A DNA stretch of 64,000 nt from Hyphomicrobium sp. MC1 (GTDB taxonomy: Bacteria; Pseudomonadota; Alphaproteobacteria; Rhizobiales; Hyphomicrobiaceae). Below the pieces are notes generated by a model, which did no database searches, had not been told where the DNA came from, and was given only the letters and a program-made list of their open reading frames with translations. Location of the stretch: NCBI RefSeq assembly GCF_000253295.1, contig NC_015717.1, forward strand, positions 4,650,001 through 4,714,000. Reading direction: 5' to 3'. A program made the position numbers and the translations under genes. Positions 32,002 through 41,535 of the stretch are shown here, one piece after another. Every line of letters begins with the position of its first letter. Position 1 is the first letter of the stretch.

Positions 32002-32370
32002 GGAGAAGGTATCCGGTCATCGCGAGGCCATAGCGATTAGATTAATACGGCGGCGCGACTTTTCACGCTGGAGATCGGGCCTATCCCCTGCCGGAAATGG
32101 GGGATACGAGCAGATGTCGGCCAATTTCGACGATGTGCAAATGCAAGCGGGCGGCGTTTTCTATCGTTTGCGCGCGCACGGCCTGCGTTGACTTGCCCGC
32201 GCAGCCCCACTATAAGAGCCCGAATTCCGGAGACATGCGCAATCGGCTGGGGTTTTTGCCCAGGCGACGCGTTTTTGTAAACATCGGAAAAATAATAGCA
32301 ATTATGCTGCTTGGGCCGGCGCGGTAAGCGCCAGGACCGGTGGCTTTGAGAGACTTGGACGGAGACTTCC
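32002..32370. other. Intergenic region carrying the rpmH promoter and leader
   Basis: About 370 bases between divergent genes with no supported gene. It holds the strong promoter at 32188-32216 and a leader of about 145 bases before rpmH. Confidence 0.7.
32188..32216 (+). promoter_or_regulatory. Sigma-70 type promoter of rpmH
   Basis: TTGACT (32188-32193), 17 bases, TATAAG (32211-32216). Near-consensus with ideal spacing and correctly placed for the rpmH-rnpA-yidC-engB run. Confidence 0.8.
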
Positions 32371-32505
32371 GTGAAGCGCACATATCAACCGAGCCGCCTT
32401 GTCCGCAAGCGCCGCCACGGATTTCGCAAACGCATGCTGACGGCTGGCGGTCAGAAGGTTCTGGCACGCCGTCGCGCGAAGGGCCGCAAGCGTCTTTCGG
32501 CCTAA
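32371..32505 (+). CDS. rpmH: Ribosomal protein L34
   Basis: A 44-residue, very basic protein starting at GTG: MKRTYQPSRLVRKRRHGF, with FRKRM and GGQKVLARRRAKGRKRLSA, the standard L34 sequence. GGAG lies 7 bases upstream. It is a component of the large ribosomal subunit and heads the conserved rpmH-rnpA-yidC order. Confidence 0.98.
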   Translation: MKRTYQPSRLVRKRRHGFRKRMLTAGGQKVLARRRAKGRKRLSA

Positions 32506-32568
32506 TCGGGTCTAAGGCCTAGGCCCCGCTGCCCGCGTCTTGCGGCTCTGGAGGCTGTCATTCCTATT

Positions 32569-32967
32569 TTGCCAACGCTCAAGGCGCGATCCGAATTTCT
32601 CGCTGTCCGCGGAGGTCGGCGTCAGTCTACGCCGGCATTCCTGATCGAAATGCGCGAACGCTCCGCTGCCACCATGCGTGGCGGCGGCTTTGTCGATTCT
32701 GCGGGGCCGCGCTTCGGGTTCACGATCACCAAGAAAATCGGCAACGCCGTTACGCGGAACCGTATCCGCAGGCGTCTCAAAGCGGCATTCGCCGCTGAAA
32801 CCAAGGCGAAGAGCCTGGGCGCCTGCGATTATGTCGTGGTCGCTCGGCATGCCGCGCTTGACCGGCCGTTCGATCTGCTGCTTGGCGACGTCAATCGGGC
32901 GCTCGCCGCATTGCACAGTGTTAAGTCGCGCCACGCCGACCGAACTGACAAAAAAGGGTCAGCGTGA
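32569..32967 (+). CDS. rnpA: Ribonuclease P protein component
   Basis: A 132-residue basic protein. LKARSEFLAVRGGRR starts the family, and the RNase P signature KIGNAVTRNRIRRRLK is present. It helps RNase P RNA mature tRNA 5' ends. The first usable start in frame is TTG at 32569; GGAGG lies about 14 bases upstream, rather far, so the exact start is uncertain. Between rpmH and yidC, as expected. Confidence 0.95.
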   Translation: MPTLKARSEFLAVRGGRRQSTPAFLIEMRERSAATMRGGGFVDSAGPRFGFTITKKIGNAVTRNRIRRRLKAAFAAETKAKSLGACDYVVVARHAALDRPFDLLLGDVNRALAALHSVKSRHADRTDKKGSA

Positions 32968-33057
32968 CTGGGTGTCTACTTCCCTTTATGACCAGTTTCC
33001 TCCATCGCTTCCGGGCAACAAAAGGCCTGAAGAAGCCCGCTCCAGTTCGAGGATTTG

Positions 33058-34950
33058 ATGAGCACGCCTAGCGATCCAAAAGACCAGAACAACCTGATCA
33101 TCGCCGTAGTGCTGTCGATCCTTGTGTTGATCGGTTGGCAGTATTTTTTTGCAGCACCGCAGATCAAGCACGAGCAGGCGAAGCAGGCCTATAACAAGCA
33201 GCTCGACGCGCAGAACAAAGGCACGGCGACATCGGAAAGCCCGCCAAACGTTGCGAACGCTCCGATCGCGGGACCGTCTGCGAGCGTGCCGGCGAGCGGC
33301 CAGCCGACGACGGGTCTGCCGGTTAAATCACGCGAAGAAATTTTGAAGGAGACGCCGCGCGTACCGATCTCGACGCCGTCGCTTGAAGGCTCGATCGATC
33401 TCAAGACCGGCCGCATCGATGACCTCGTGCTCCGGAAATATCACGAGACGGTCGATCCCAACAGCCCGATGGTAACGCTGCTGTCGCCTGCGGGGTCGTT
33501 CGATCCCTATTTTGCGGAGTTCGGCTGGGTGCCGCAGGTCGGTTCGACGATCAGGGTGCCGGATCGCGATACCGTCTGGAAAGTCGAAAGCGGCGCGAAG
33601 CTGACGCCGGAGACGCCCGTTACCCTCGAATGGGACAACGGCCAGGGCGTCATCTTCCATCGCACGATTTCGATCGACAAAGACTACATGTTCAAGATCG
33701 TCGACGAGGTCGAGAACAAGACGAGCAGCGATATTTCGCTGCTGCCGTATGCGCGCGTGCATCGTAGCGGCCATCCGCCCGATCACGCTTATTACGTTCT
33801 GCATGAAGGTCTCGTTGGCGTTTCGGGCGATCACGGCCTGATCGAGGACACCTACGCCAACGCCGTCAAGGAAGGCGTGCCGCGCACGTTCGAAAACGTC
33901 GTCGGTGGTTGGCTCGGCATCACCGACAAGTATTGGGCGACGGCGCTCGTTCCCAATCAGACGGCGCCCTATCGCGCCATGTATTCAGCGCTTCCGGCGC
34001 GCGATCCGGCAGGCCGCGATGCTTTCCAGACCGACTATCTGCTCGGCGCGGTAACGGTTCCGCCCGGCGAGCGCAAGGGCGTCGAAGGCCATCTTTTTGC
34101 CGGCGCCAAGCAAGTGTCGCTGATCGACGGCTACGAAAAGGCGCTCAACATTCTGCGCTTCGACCGGCTGATCGACTGGGGCTGGTTCTATTTCATCACG
34201 CGGCCGCTCTTCAGCCTGATGGAGATGATCAACGGCGTGGTGCACAACTTCGGCATCACCATTCTCGTGCTGACCGTGATCGTGAAGGCGGCGTTCTATC
34301 CGCTCGCGAGCAAGCAGTATGAGAGCATGGCGCGCATGAAGAAGATGCAGCCGGAAATGCAGCGGATCAAAGAGCAATATAAAGACGATCCGCAGCGTCA
34401 GCAGAAAGAGATCTTCGATCTCTACCGCACGCAGAAGATCAATCCGCTGGCGGGATGCTGGCCGATCCTCTTGCAGATCCCGGTGTTCTTCGCGCTCTAT
34501 AAGGTGCTGTTCGTCACTATCGATATGCGTCACGCGCCGTTCTTCGGCTGGATTCACGACCTGTCGGCGCCGGATCCGACGACCGTGTTCAACCTCTTCG
34601 GTCTGCTGCCGTATGACGTGCCGACGTTCCTGCACATTGGTGCGTGGCCGCTCGTCATGGGCATTACGATGTGGGTCCAGATGCAGCTCAACCCGCCGCA
34701 GCCCGATCCGATCCAGCAGCAGATCTTCCAGTTCATGCCGGTGATGTTCACCTTCCTGCTGGCAAGTTTCCCGGCCGGTCTCGTGATCTACTGGGCGTGG
34801 AGCAACACGCTGTCGATCTGCCAGCAGCTCCTGATCAACAAGAGGAGCGGCGCGGAGATTCATTTGTTCGGGAATCTCAAGCGAGCGTTCGCACCACTGT
34901 TACGACTATTCGGGGCGAGCGGCAGCGGTAGCGGCGGCTCCGGTAAGTAG
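33058..34950 (+). CDS. yidC: Membrane protein insertase YidC
   Basis: A 630-residue protein starting at ATG 33058 (GAGGA upstream). First helix at about 12-32, a large periplasmic domain (about 55-370), then the conserved 60KD core of five helices. These include MARMKKMQPEMQRIKEQYKDD in the cytoplasmic hairpin, the MNPLAGCWPILLQIPVFFALYKVL-type segment, and a C-terminal basic tail. It inserts and folds inner-membrane proteins with or without Sec. Length and order are typical for proteobacteria. Confidence 0.98.
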   Translation: MSTPSDPKDQNNLIIAVVLSILVLIGWQYFFAAPQIKHEQAKQAYNKQLDAQNKGTATSESPPNVANAPIAGPSASVPASGQPTTGLPVKSREEILKETPRVPISTPSLEGSIDLKTGRIDDLVLRKYHETVDPNSPMVTLLSPAGSFDPYFAEFGWVPQVGSTIRVPDRDTVWKVESGAKLTPETPVTLEWDNGQGVIFHRTISIDKDYMFKIVDEVENKTSSDISLLPYARVHRSGHPPDHAYYVLHEGLVGVSGDHGLIEDTYANAVKEGVPRTFENVVGGWLGITDKYWATALVPNQTAPYRAMYSALPARDPAGRDAFQTDYLLGAVTVPPGERKGVEGHLFAGAKQVSLIDGYEKALNILRFDRLIDWGWFYFITRPLFSLMEMINGVVHNFGITILVLTVIVKAAFYPLASKQYESMARMKKMQPEMQRIKEQYKDDPQRQQKEIFDLYRTQKINPLAGCWPILLQIPVFFALYKVLFVTIDMRHAPFFGWIHDLSAPDPTTVFNLFGLLPYDVPTFLHIGAWPLVMGITMWVQMQLNPPQPDPIQQQIFQFMPVMFTFLLASFPAGLVIYWAWSNTLSICQQLLINKRSGAEIHLFGNLKRAFAPLLRLFGASGSGSGGSGK

Positions 34951-34957
34951 CATTTCT

Positions 34958-34985
34958 CAAAGGCCCGGCTCGTTCCGGGCCTTTG
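34958..34985. terminator. Hairpin between yidC and engB
   Basis: CAAAGGCCCGG pairs with CCGGGCCTTTG around CTCGTT. There is no long T run, so it may attenuate rather than stop transcription into engB, whose start follows 17 bases later. Confidence 0.55.
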
Positions 34986-35001
34986 CAATTGGAGCCTGGT
35001 C

Positions 35002-35658
35002 ATGGCTGAAACAGAGACCCTATCGGCAGATGAGATCGAGAATGGACGGCGGCTTTTCACGCGCGCGTGGACGTTCTCGCGCGGCACGCCCGATCTCGAT
35101 CATCTCCCGCCCGACGACCGGCCGGAAATCGCGTTCGCAGGCCGGTCGAATGTCGGCAAGTCGAGCCTGATCAATGCGCTTGTCGGACAGCTTCGATTGG
35201 CGCGCGCCTCGAACACCCCAGGCCGCACGCAGGACCTCAACTTTTTCACCGAACCCAATGACGAGCTCTATCTCGTCGATATGCCGGGCTATGGCTTCGC
35301 GGAAGCGCCGAAGGACAAGGTTGCGGCGTGGAACAAGGTGCTGCGCGCCTATCTCGCTGGGCGGCGCACGCTTCTGCGCGTGTTCCTGCTGGTCGATGCG
35401 CGGCACGGGCTGAAGCCGGTCGATGATGAGATCATGGCGCTGCTCGACGGCGCGGCGGTGTCCTATCAGGTGGTGCTGACGAAGGTCGACAAGATCAGCA
35501 AGACCGATCTCGAAAAAGTCGCCGAGCGGACGCAGGAGGCGCTCGCGAAGCACCCGGCGGCGTTTCCGCAGCTCATTCTGACGTCGTCGGAAAAAGCCCT
35601 CGGTTTCGAAGAGCTGCGCGGAACGATCGCGCAGTTGCTTGCATCCCACGGCAGCTAA
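35002..35658 (+). CDS. engB: Ribosome biogenesis GTP-binding protein EngB/YsxC
   Basis: A 218-residue TRAFAC GTPase: P loop GRSNVGKSSL, switch region NTPGRTQDLNFF, G3 VDMPGYGFAEAP, and G4 TKVDK. It acts in large-subunit assembly. GGAG precedes the ATG at 35002. Fourth in the rpmH block. Confidence 0.97.
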   Translation: MAETETLSADEIENGRRLFTRAWTFSRGTPDLDHLPPDDRPEIAFAGRSNVGKSSLINALVGQLRLARASNTPGRTQDLNFFTEPNDELYLVDMPGYGFAEAPKDKVAAWNKVLRAYLAGRRTLLRVFLLVDARHGLKPVDDEIMALLDGAAVSYQVVLTKVDKISKTDLEKVAERTQEALAKHPAAFPQLILTSSEKALGFEELRGTIAQLLASHGS

Positions 35659-35661
35659 GGC

Positions 35662-37824
35662 TCAGTGGCCGAACTTCTTCATCAACGTCGTCACGATCGC
35701 CATGCCTTGCTCGCCGAACGTCGCGAGCGCGCCGCCGATCACGGCTGCGACCGTCCAGCTGAAAATGCGAACGATGGTGCGGCCGATGTTGGCGCGAACT
35801 TTCACTTCAACGATTTGATCGGGAAGTGCCGTTTCAGCGGCAACGCCGTCAGCGCCGATCGAGCGTGCCGAGACGATGATCTGGAGATCCGACCAGCCGC
35901 GATACTGCGGCGTGATGTTGAAGCGCCAGCTCGCGAAATCATCGCTCGAATAGCCGAGATTGCTCTCAATCCACTGCGTCTCGGGCGAGGTCGATTCAAT
36001 ATAGAAGCCGCCATCGGGCGCGCGGATGCGGACTGACATCGCCTTCGTCACGGCGACCGTGTGCTGCCAGACCTGACCGCCGCCATCGAGACCTTCCGTC
36101 AGAGCTTTCACGGAAGACTTCGCGATGCGGATCTCGGCGCGGACGGTTTTGCCGACGCGCATTGCGCGCGGAATGTTTTCAGCAAGCTGACCGGTTTCGA
36201 CGTTCGCGCCTTTGCCACGCTTCGGTGCGGGAGCGCGGCGCTGGGCTTGCGGCGGTGCCGGCGATTGCGGTGCGGAGGGCGCGCCGATCGGTGCGCCAGG
36301 ACGAAAGACTGTATCCTGCCCGAGATTCGGTCGCTGAGCCTGGATGGGTGCAGGTGCTGCGCCTGGAGCGCCCATTGGAGGCGCGCCCATCGGGCCTGTT
36401 GGCGACAGGCTCGGTCCGGGCGGCCCGAATTGCGGCGATCCGCCTTGCATTGGGACTGGTCCTTCCGGACGCGGCCGGGCCGATGCCGGACCACCTAAGC
36501 CCGGCGCGGGAATTGGCGGCGGCTGGACGGACGAGGGCTGCGGGCGTGGCGGCAGATCGAACATGCCGCGCTGGTGCGGAGCGACAGCGCCTGGATTTCC
36601 TGCCGGTCCAGGAGGTGCCGATTGCTGGTCTCCGGCCGGCTGATAGGGCGAGGGAAAAGCTTGTGGGCCCTGCGGCGCACCGGGACCGGGCTGTTGCGGC
36701 TGCCGCGAGGGCAGCCGCAGGGACGGTTCGCGCGGATACTGCGCTGGTGTACCAATTTGGCCTGGGCCGGGGGCAGGGCGCGGTCCGGCACCCTGGCTGG
36801 GTCCGCGATCCAAGGCAGGGGCGGGCGCCCCGAACGATGGTTCATGCCGCGGTTCTTGCTTCGGCTCGCCGACGCCGGTCGGCAGACGCGGTTCCTGGGC
36901 CGCTGGTGCCGGTGTAGAAAACGGCCGCGACGGCATGGGCGCAGGGGCGGGTTCGGCTGCAGCCGGAGATGATCTCGGAGGTTCGGCTTGGTGCGGTTCC
37001 GCTCCGGGGCCGGCGTCGAACGAATGCGGTGCCGGCGGACCGATCGGCTCGCCCTGCTCCCCGCTGGACGCGTCCCGGCCAAATGGCCCGTCGAATGCGG
37101 GGGTCTGAGGAAATGGCGGCGCGGGGATGGGATCTGAGTGTTGGGACTGCTCCGGAAATGCCGTTTGCGGAGAGGGATCATGCGCCGACGGCGGAGCGGT
37201 AGGCAGCGGATCGGAGCGCTCGGATAGCGGATGCCGCGGCATGTCCTTCATGATGTCGCGCAGAGACGGTGCGGAGCGCGACTGCACGCGTTCGCGGGCG
37301 CGGGCCAGGACATCGTCGGCTACGGGCGGCTGGGGCTGTTGCGGCGGCGCTGGTGCTTCACGCGGCGGATTGAGCGCAGCTTGAAGCGCACGAATGGCGT
37401 TTTCGAAGGTCAAACCGTGCGCTTCGAGGATTTCAGCGGCAATGCTTCTGGCATCGCCGACGATGGCGGCGAGCACGATGGCGCCGTTGATGTCACGCCT
37501 GCGGCTGCCACGCGCTGCGGCCGCTGCGGCTTCGAGAATGCGGCGAACCTCGGCCGAGACGCCGAGCGAATCCTGCGGCGGTGCACCGCTCGGAGTGCCT
37601 TCGAGCACGCGGGAAATGACGTCGCCTTTGATCCGTTCACCGCTGATATGGCTCGCGTCGAGCACGGCAACGGCATCGGGATCGTCACAAAGGGCTGCGA
37701 GCAAATGCTCAAGCGAGACCTCTGACGCCCCCGTCGCGCCGGCAAACTCGGCGCCGCGCGCCAACGTTGCCGCCAGTTCCGACGACATCGGGATTTGGGT
37801 AATATCTGGTGCCGTCACGCCCAC
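35662..37824 (-). CDS. Tail-anchored protein with ClpN-like N-terminal domain and long Pro-rich linker
   Basis: From the GTG at 37824 (AGGAG 5 bases before; GTG 37818 is an alternative) the protein is 720 residues. The N-terminal ~160 resemble a Clp N domain: SSELAATLARGAEFAGATGASEVSLEHLLAALCDDP, then a second related repeat. About 170-565 is a low-complexity Pro/Gly/Gln/Ala-rich linker. Residues 570-680 form a beta-rich domain (WQHTVAVTKAMSVRIRAP, FASWRFNITPQYRGWSDLQ). One helix near 686-703 and a short KKFGH tail end the protein. No AAA+ ATPase domain. Function unknown; possibly a membrane-tethered client or adaptor platform. Confidence 0.8.
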   Translation of the reverse strand: MGVTAPDITQIPMSSELAATLARGAEFAGATGASEVSLEHLLAALCDDPDAVAVLDASHISGERIKGDVISRVLEGTPSGAPPQDSLGVSAEVRRILEAAAAAARGSRRRDINGAIVLAAIVGDARSIAAEILEAHGLTFENAIRALQAALNPPREAPAPPQQPQPPVADDVLARARERVQSRSAPSLRDIMKDMPRHPLSERSDPLPTAPPSAHDPSPQTAFPEQSQHSDPIPAPPFPQTPAFDGPFGRDASSGEQGEPIGPPAPHSFDAGPGAEPHQAEPPRSSPAAAEPAPAPMPSRPFSTPAPAAQEPRLPTGVGEPKQEPRHEPSFGAPAPALDRGPSQGAGPRPAPGPGQIGTPAQYPREPSLRLPSRQPQQPGPGAPQGPQAFPSPYQPAGDQQSAPPGPAGNPGAVAPHQRGMFDLPPRPQPSSVQPPPIPAPGLGGPASARPRPEGPVPMQGGSPQFGPPGPSLSPTGPMGAPPMGAPGAAPAPIQAQRPNLGQDTVFRPGAPIGAPSAPQSPAPPQAQRRAPAPKRGKGANVETGQLAENIPRAMRVGKTVRAEIRIAKSSVKALTEGLDGGGQVWQHTVAVTKAMSVRIRAPDGGFYIESTSPETQWIESNLGYSSDDFASWRFNITPQYRGWSDLQIIVSARSIGADGVAAETALPDQIVEVKVRANIGRTIVRIFSWTVAAVIGGALATFGEQGMAIVTTLMKKFGH

Positions 37825-38019
37825 GACATCTCCTGAAACGAAGGCCAAGACGGGCAGACTGGCCAAGACTCGTTGCGATAGCGTGTCGAAAACACACGCT
37901 GATGGCAAGGTTATAGCAATGGCACGCGCGTTGGCAGGCCGAGAATGGTTTTCGTCCCCAGATGGCGGGCGTTTACCTGCGTCAGGACCGCCCGCAGGGC
38001 AACAACGCCTGGAAATCCA

Positions 38020-38047
38020 TTGAGACCCGCCACCGAGCCGCTATAAG
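38020..38047 (+). promoter_or_regulatory. Sigma-70 type promoter of argB
   Basis: TTGAGA (38020-38025), 16 bases, TATAAG (38042-38047), about 60 bases before the argB start codon. Confidence 0.65.
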
Positions 38048-38107
38048 ACCGCGACAACGCGCCCGGCTCCCCGCCAGGCGGTGCATTTTGGCCATAGGGG
38101 GAAACTC

Positions 38108-39076
38108 GTGACGTCAGCGAAACCTCTCTCGGAAAAAGTTGCCGCAACTCAAGCCGCTTCGTCGGCCGAAAGTCCGCTGACAGCGCATCAGCAGGCGCGC
38201 ATTCTCGCGGAAGCGATTCCACACCTCATTGATTACGACGAAAAGAACGTCGTCATCAAATTCGGCGGTAACGCCATGGGCGATGAGGCGCTGTTCAAGG
38301 CGTTCGCGCAGGATGTCGTCTATCTGAAGCAATCGGGCATCAACCCGATCGTCGTGCACGGCGGCGGGCCGCAGATCGGCAATATGCTGCAGAAGCTCGC
38401 GATCAAATCCGATTTCGTCCATGGGCTGCGGGTGACGGACAAGCCGACCGTCGAAGTCGTCGAGATGGTGCTTGCGGGCAAGATCAACAAAGAGATCGTG
38501 TCGGCGATCAACCGGCAGGGCGGCAAGGCCGTTGGCATCTCGGGCAAAGATGCCAATCTGATGATCGCGAAAAAGATCACGGAGATGCCCGATCCGCAGT
38601 CGAACATCATGAAGCATGTCGACATTGGATACGTCGGTGATCCGCTGGAAGTTAATCCGCATATCGTCGAAGTGATTTCGAAGTCCGATCTCATTCCGGT
38701 CATCGCGCCGGTTGCGATCAGCCGCGAAGGCGAGACGCTGAACGTCAACGCCGATACGTTCGCTTCGGCGCTTGCGGCGCGCATGCAAGCCAAGCGCCTG
38801 CTGCTGCTGACCGACGTCACGGGTGTTCTCGACGAGAACAAGCAGCTCATTCCGAGCCTGACGATCGACGAAGCGAAAGCGATGATCAAGAAGGGCGCGA
38901 TCTCGGGCGGCATGATCCCGAAGATCGAGGGCTGTATCGAAGTCGTCGAAGCAGGTGTCGAGGGCGTCGTCGTGATCGACGGGCGGGTGCCGCATTGCGT
39001 GCTGCTCGAGCTCTTCACCGAGCATGGTGTCGGTACACTCGTCAAACGGGCCGAGCGCAAGAAGGGCCGTAGCTAA
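38108..39076 (+). CDS. argB: Acetylglutamate kinase
   Basis: From the GTG at 38108 (AGGGGGA upstream) the protein is 322 residues. Amino-acid kinase fold: IKFGGNAMGD, VHGGGPQIGNML, VEMVLAGKINKE, LTDVTGVLD, and the late GGMIPKIEGCIEVVEAGV. It phosphorylates N-acetylglutamate, the second step of arginine synthesis. The stop codon overlaps the next gene's ATG (TAATG), so the pair is coupled. Confidence 0.97.
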   Translation: MTSAKPLSEKVAATQAASSAESPLTAHQQARILAEAIPHLIDYDEKNVVIKFGGNAMGDEALFKAFAQDVVYLKQSGINPIVVHGGGPQIGNMLQKLAIKSDFVHGLRVTDKPTVEVVEMVLAGKINKEIVSAINRQGGKAVGISGKDANLMIAKKITEMPDPQSNIMKHVDIGYVGDPLEVNPHIVEVISKSDLIPVIAPVAISREGETLNVNADTFASALAARMQAKRLLLLTDVTGVLDENKQLIPSLTIDEAKAMIKKGAISGGMIPKIEGCIEVVEAGVEGVVVIDGRVPHCVLLELFTEHGVGTLVKRAERKKGRS

Positions 39077-39819
39077 TGGCAGCTCCGGCAGGACAGGCAG
39101 GCTTGCCGGCTGCAGCCATGACGCGACCTGGTTTCGATCACGTCGAGACGTGGATTTTCGATCTCGATAACACGCTCTATCCGGCGTCGTGCGATCTGTT
39201 CGCGCAAGTCGATCAGCGCATGAGCGCCTTTATTGCGAAGACGCTAGGTGTGCCGCGTGAGCATGCGCGGCATTTGCAGAAGGCGTATTACCGGCAATTC
39301 GGCACGACGCTTGCGGGCCTGATGAAGGTGCATAAGCTGCAGCCAGGGCCGTTTCTCGAATACGTGCACGACATCGATTTGTCGGTGGTGCCGGAGTTGC
39401 CCGATCTTGCCGCGGCGATTGCCGCGCTGCCGGGGCGGCGGTTGATTTTCACCAACGGCTCGCGGCGGCATGCCGAGAACGTGGCGCGGAAGCTCGGCGT
39501 GCTGCATCTGTTTGAGGATATCTGCGATATCGCGGCGCTCGACTATGTGCCGAAGCCCGAGCGCGAAGCGTTCGACAGAATGCTGAAGCTTCACGCCGTC
39601 TCGGGCGCGCGTGCGGCGATGTTTGAAGACATGCCGCACAATCTGGAACCGGCGTCGAGCCTCGGCATGACGACGGTGCTCGTTCATTCCGACTACATCG
39701 ACCATCCGGCGCAACTGAAGGTTCGCGAGTGGCGCGAGCTTCCAGAGCACGTGCATTACCTGACGCGGGATTTGACGGGGTTTTTGACGACGGAAGCGAA
39801 GCCGAAGCTCTCTCGCTGA
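39076..39819 (+). CDS. HAD-family pyrimidine 5'-nucleotidase
   Basis: A 247-residue HAD hydrolase. Motif I WIFDLDNTLYP gives the nucleophile and acid aspartates, motif II is FTNGSRRHAENV, motif III around PKPEREAF, and motif IV is MFEDMPHNLEP. The pattern is that of SDT1/PHM8-type nucleotidases. Its ATG overlaps the argB stop, an order common in alphaproteobacteria. Substrate specificity is by family. Confidence 0.92.
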   Translation: MAAPAGQAGLPAAAMTRPGFDHVETWIFDLDNTLYPASCDLFAQVDQRMSAFIAKTLGVPREHARHLQKAYYRQFGTTLAGLMKVHKLQPGPFLEYVHDIDLSVVPELPDLAAAIAALPGRRLIFTNGSRRHAENVARKLGVLHLFEDICDIAALDYVPKPEREAFDRMLKLHAVSGARAAMFEDMPHNLEPASSLGMTTVLVHSDYIDHPAQLKVREWRELPEHVHYLTRDLTGFLTTEAKPKLSR

Positions 39820-39835
39820 AGCGGCAATGGTTATC

Positions 39836-40594
39836 TCAACCGCGGCCGATGAAGGGCATCGTGGTCGCCATCAGCGTCATGGATTGAACATTGGCGTCGA
39901 GAGGCAGGTTAGCGATGTAGAGTACGGCATCCGCCACATGCGAAACGTCCATGCGCGGTTCGATCATGGTCGTGCCGTTCGCCTGCAGAATGCCGCTGCC
40001 CATCTTTGAGGTCAGGTCCGTTGCGGCGTTGCCGATGTCGATCTGCGAGCAGGCGATGTTGTCGGTGCGGCCATCGAGAGACAGCGATTTCGTCAGCCCA
40101 GTGATGGCATGCTTGGTCGCCGTATACGCGACCGAGAAGGGGCGCGGGACTTGAGCCGAAATCGAGCCGTTGTTGATGATGCGGCCGCCTTTGGGATCTT
40201 GCGCCTTCATAATACGAACGGCTTCGCGGGCGCAGAGGAAACATCCCGTCAAATTCACATCAACGACGCGTTTCCATTCGCTGAGCGGCAGTTCGTCGAT
40301 CGGAACGCCTTGGGTGAAGGTGCCGGCGTTGTTGAAGAGAAGATCGAGGCGGCCGAACGTTTTGCGGGTTGCGTTGAAGGCTTTTGCAACCGCCGTTTCA
40401 TCCGCGACGTCAGCAGGCGCGATGAGGCATTTGCCACCATCGGGCGTTGCGAGGTTTGCCGTTTTTTGCAGCTCATCGACGCGACGACCGAGCAGCGCGA
40501 CGTCGAAGCCGTTGGCCTGAAGTTTCAGGGCCACCGCTCGGCCGATGCCGGAGCCGGCACCCGTCACCAAAGCTACGCGCTTCGTATGAACCAT
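39836..40594 (-). CDS. Short-chain dehydrogenase/reductase
   Basis: From the ATG at 40594 (MVHTKRVALVTGAGSGIGRAV) the protein is 252 residues, the normal SDR length; sequence further upstream is not family-like. The cofactor motif is TGAGSGIG, then LFNNAGTF, the catalytic serine in NNGSISAQ, and the Tyr-Lys pair in VAYTATKHA. NAD(P)-dependent oxidoreductase; substrate unknown. Convergent with the HAD gene. Confidence 0.92.
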   Translation of the reverse strand: MVHTKRVALVTGAGSGIGRAVALKLQANGFDVALLGRRVDELQKTANLATPDGGKCLIAPADVADETAVAKAFNATRKTFGRLDLLFNNAGTFTQGVPIDELPLSEWKRVVDVNLTGCFLCAREAVRIMKAQDPKGGRIINNGSISAQVPRPFSVAYTATKHAITGLTKSLSLDGRTDNIACSQIDIGNAATDLTSKMGSGILQANGTTMIEPRMDVSHVADAVLYIANLPLDANVQSMTLMATTMPFIGRG

Positions 40595-40718
40595 GTTTTC
40601 ATTCCATCCCGACGGCGTTGGCGCTGCATAGCGTGGAATGTCCGCGGGCGCCAGTTTCTGGCGTCGGGCGGCCATGCTAAAGGTGCGCCGGACCTGAGCG
40701 CTGCGTGGGGGCACGATC

Positions 40719-41531
40719 ATGACCGAGGCGGGAATGGCAAGCGCGCGTTTTTGCGCCAATTGCGGGACGGCTCTGCAGGGAAAATTCTGCACTTCCTGCG
40801 GGACGCAAGCGGCCGCGGCGTCAGCGCCGGCGCCAAGCTCCGAAGGCTGGGGCAGCCTGTCGTCGGAATTTTTCAGCTCGCATGGTCGCAACGGTATTCA
40901 CTCCGTCGCGCTGTCGTTTCTGCGCCATCCTGTCGATACCATCATCCGGTTGACGGACGATCCGACCTATCGCTCGCAGTGGGGGTTTCTGACGGCCACG
41001 GTCGGCGCGCAGATGACGCTCATCTATGTGTTGCTGCCGCGCGCCTTTGCGGCGCTGTTTCATGTGCCCAACACGGCGAACAGTTCGGCGGTCATCACGA
41101 ACGAGATCGTGCAATACGTCGGCATGGCGATCCTGACGCCGATCCAATATTACGTTTGCCGGTGGCTCGGGACGCGGAAACGGTCGCCGATGTCGTATGT
41201 GAAGCTTTGCGTTTTGAGTGTTAGTTATGGCGCGCTGCTGTCGAGCCTTGTCGCGATCTTTTTCTTTCTGCTCGCTGTCGGCTTGTTGAAAAACGGAACC
41301 GCTGTCGATCTCGGAACGCTATGGCAAGGGCTGGCGGTGCTGACGTTGATTGCCATCCTGGTGTTCGTCACCGAAAGCCATCGTCGGTTCTGGGGGATGG
41401 CGTGGCCGATTGCGATCGGCGTGACGATCTCAATCGCGGCGCTGTCGTGGCTGGTCGTCTATCCGGGGCTTGGGGCGCTGATCGAACGCGGCGGCATTGC
41501 GGGCGCAGTCAGCGGGCTTTTCGGAAGTTGA
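40719..41531 (+). CDS. Zinc-ribbon plus multi-span membrane protein (Yip1-like)
   Basis: A 270-residue protein. An N-terminal zinc ribbon has CANC and CTSC pairs (residues 12-28), followed by an Ala/Pro linker. Five hydrophobic helices follow (about 92-112, 133-150, 172-200, 212-232, 238-260), with FLRHPVDTIIRL before the first. The layout resembles Yip1/YIF or DUF3667-type membrane proteins. Function unknown. Confidence 0.75.
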   Translation: MTEAGMASARFCANCGTALQGKFCTSCGTQAAAASAPAPSSEGWGSLSSEFFSSHGRNGIHSVALSFLRHPVDTIIRLTDDPTYRSQWGFLTATVGAQMTLIYVLLPRAFAALFHVPNTANSSAVITNEIVQYVGMAILTPIQYYVCRWLGTRKRSPMSYVKLCVLSVSYGALLSSLVAIFFFLLAVGLLKNGTAVDLGTLWQGLAVLTLIAILVFVTESHRRFWGMAWPIAIGVTISIAALSWLVVYPGLGALIERGGIAGAVSGLFGS

Positions 41532-41535
41532 TGCG

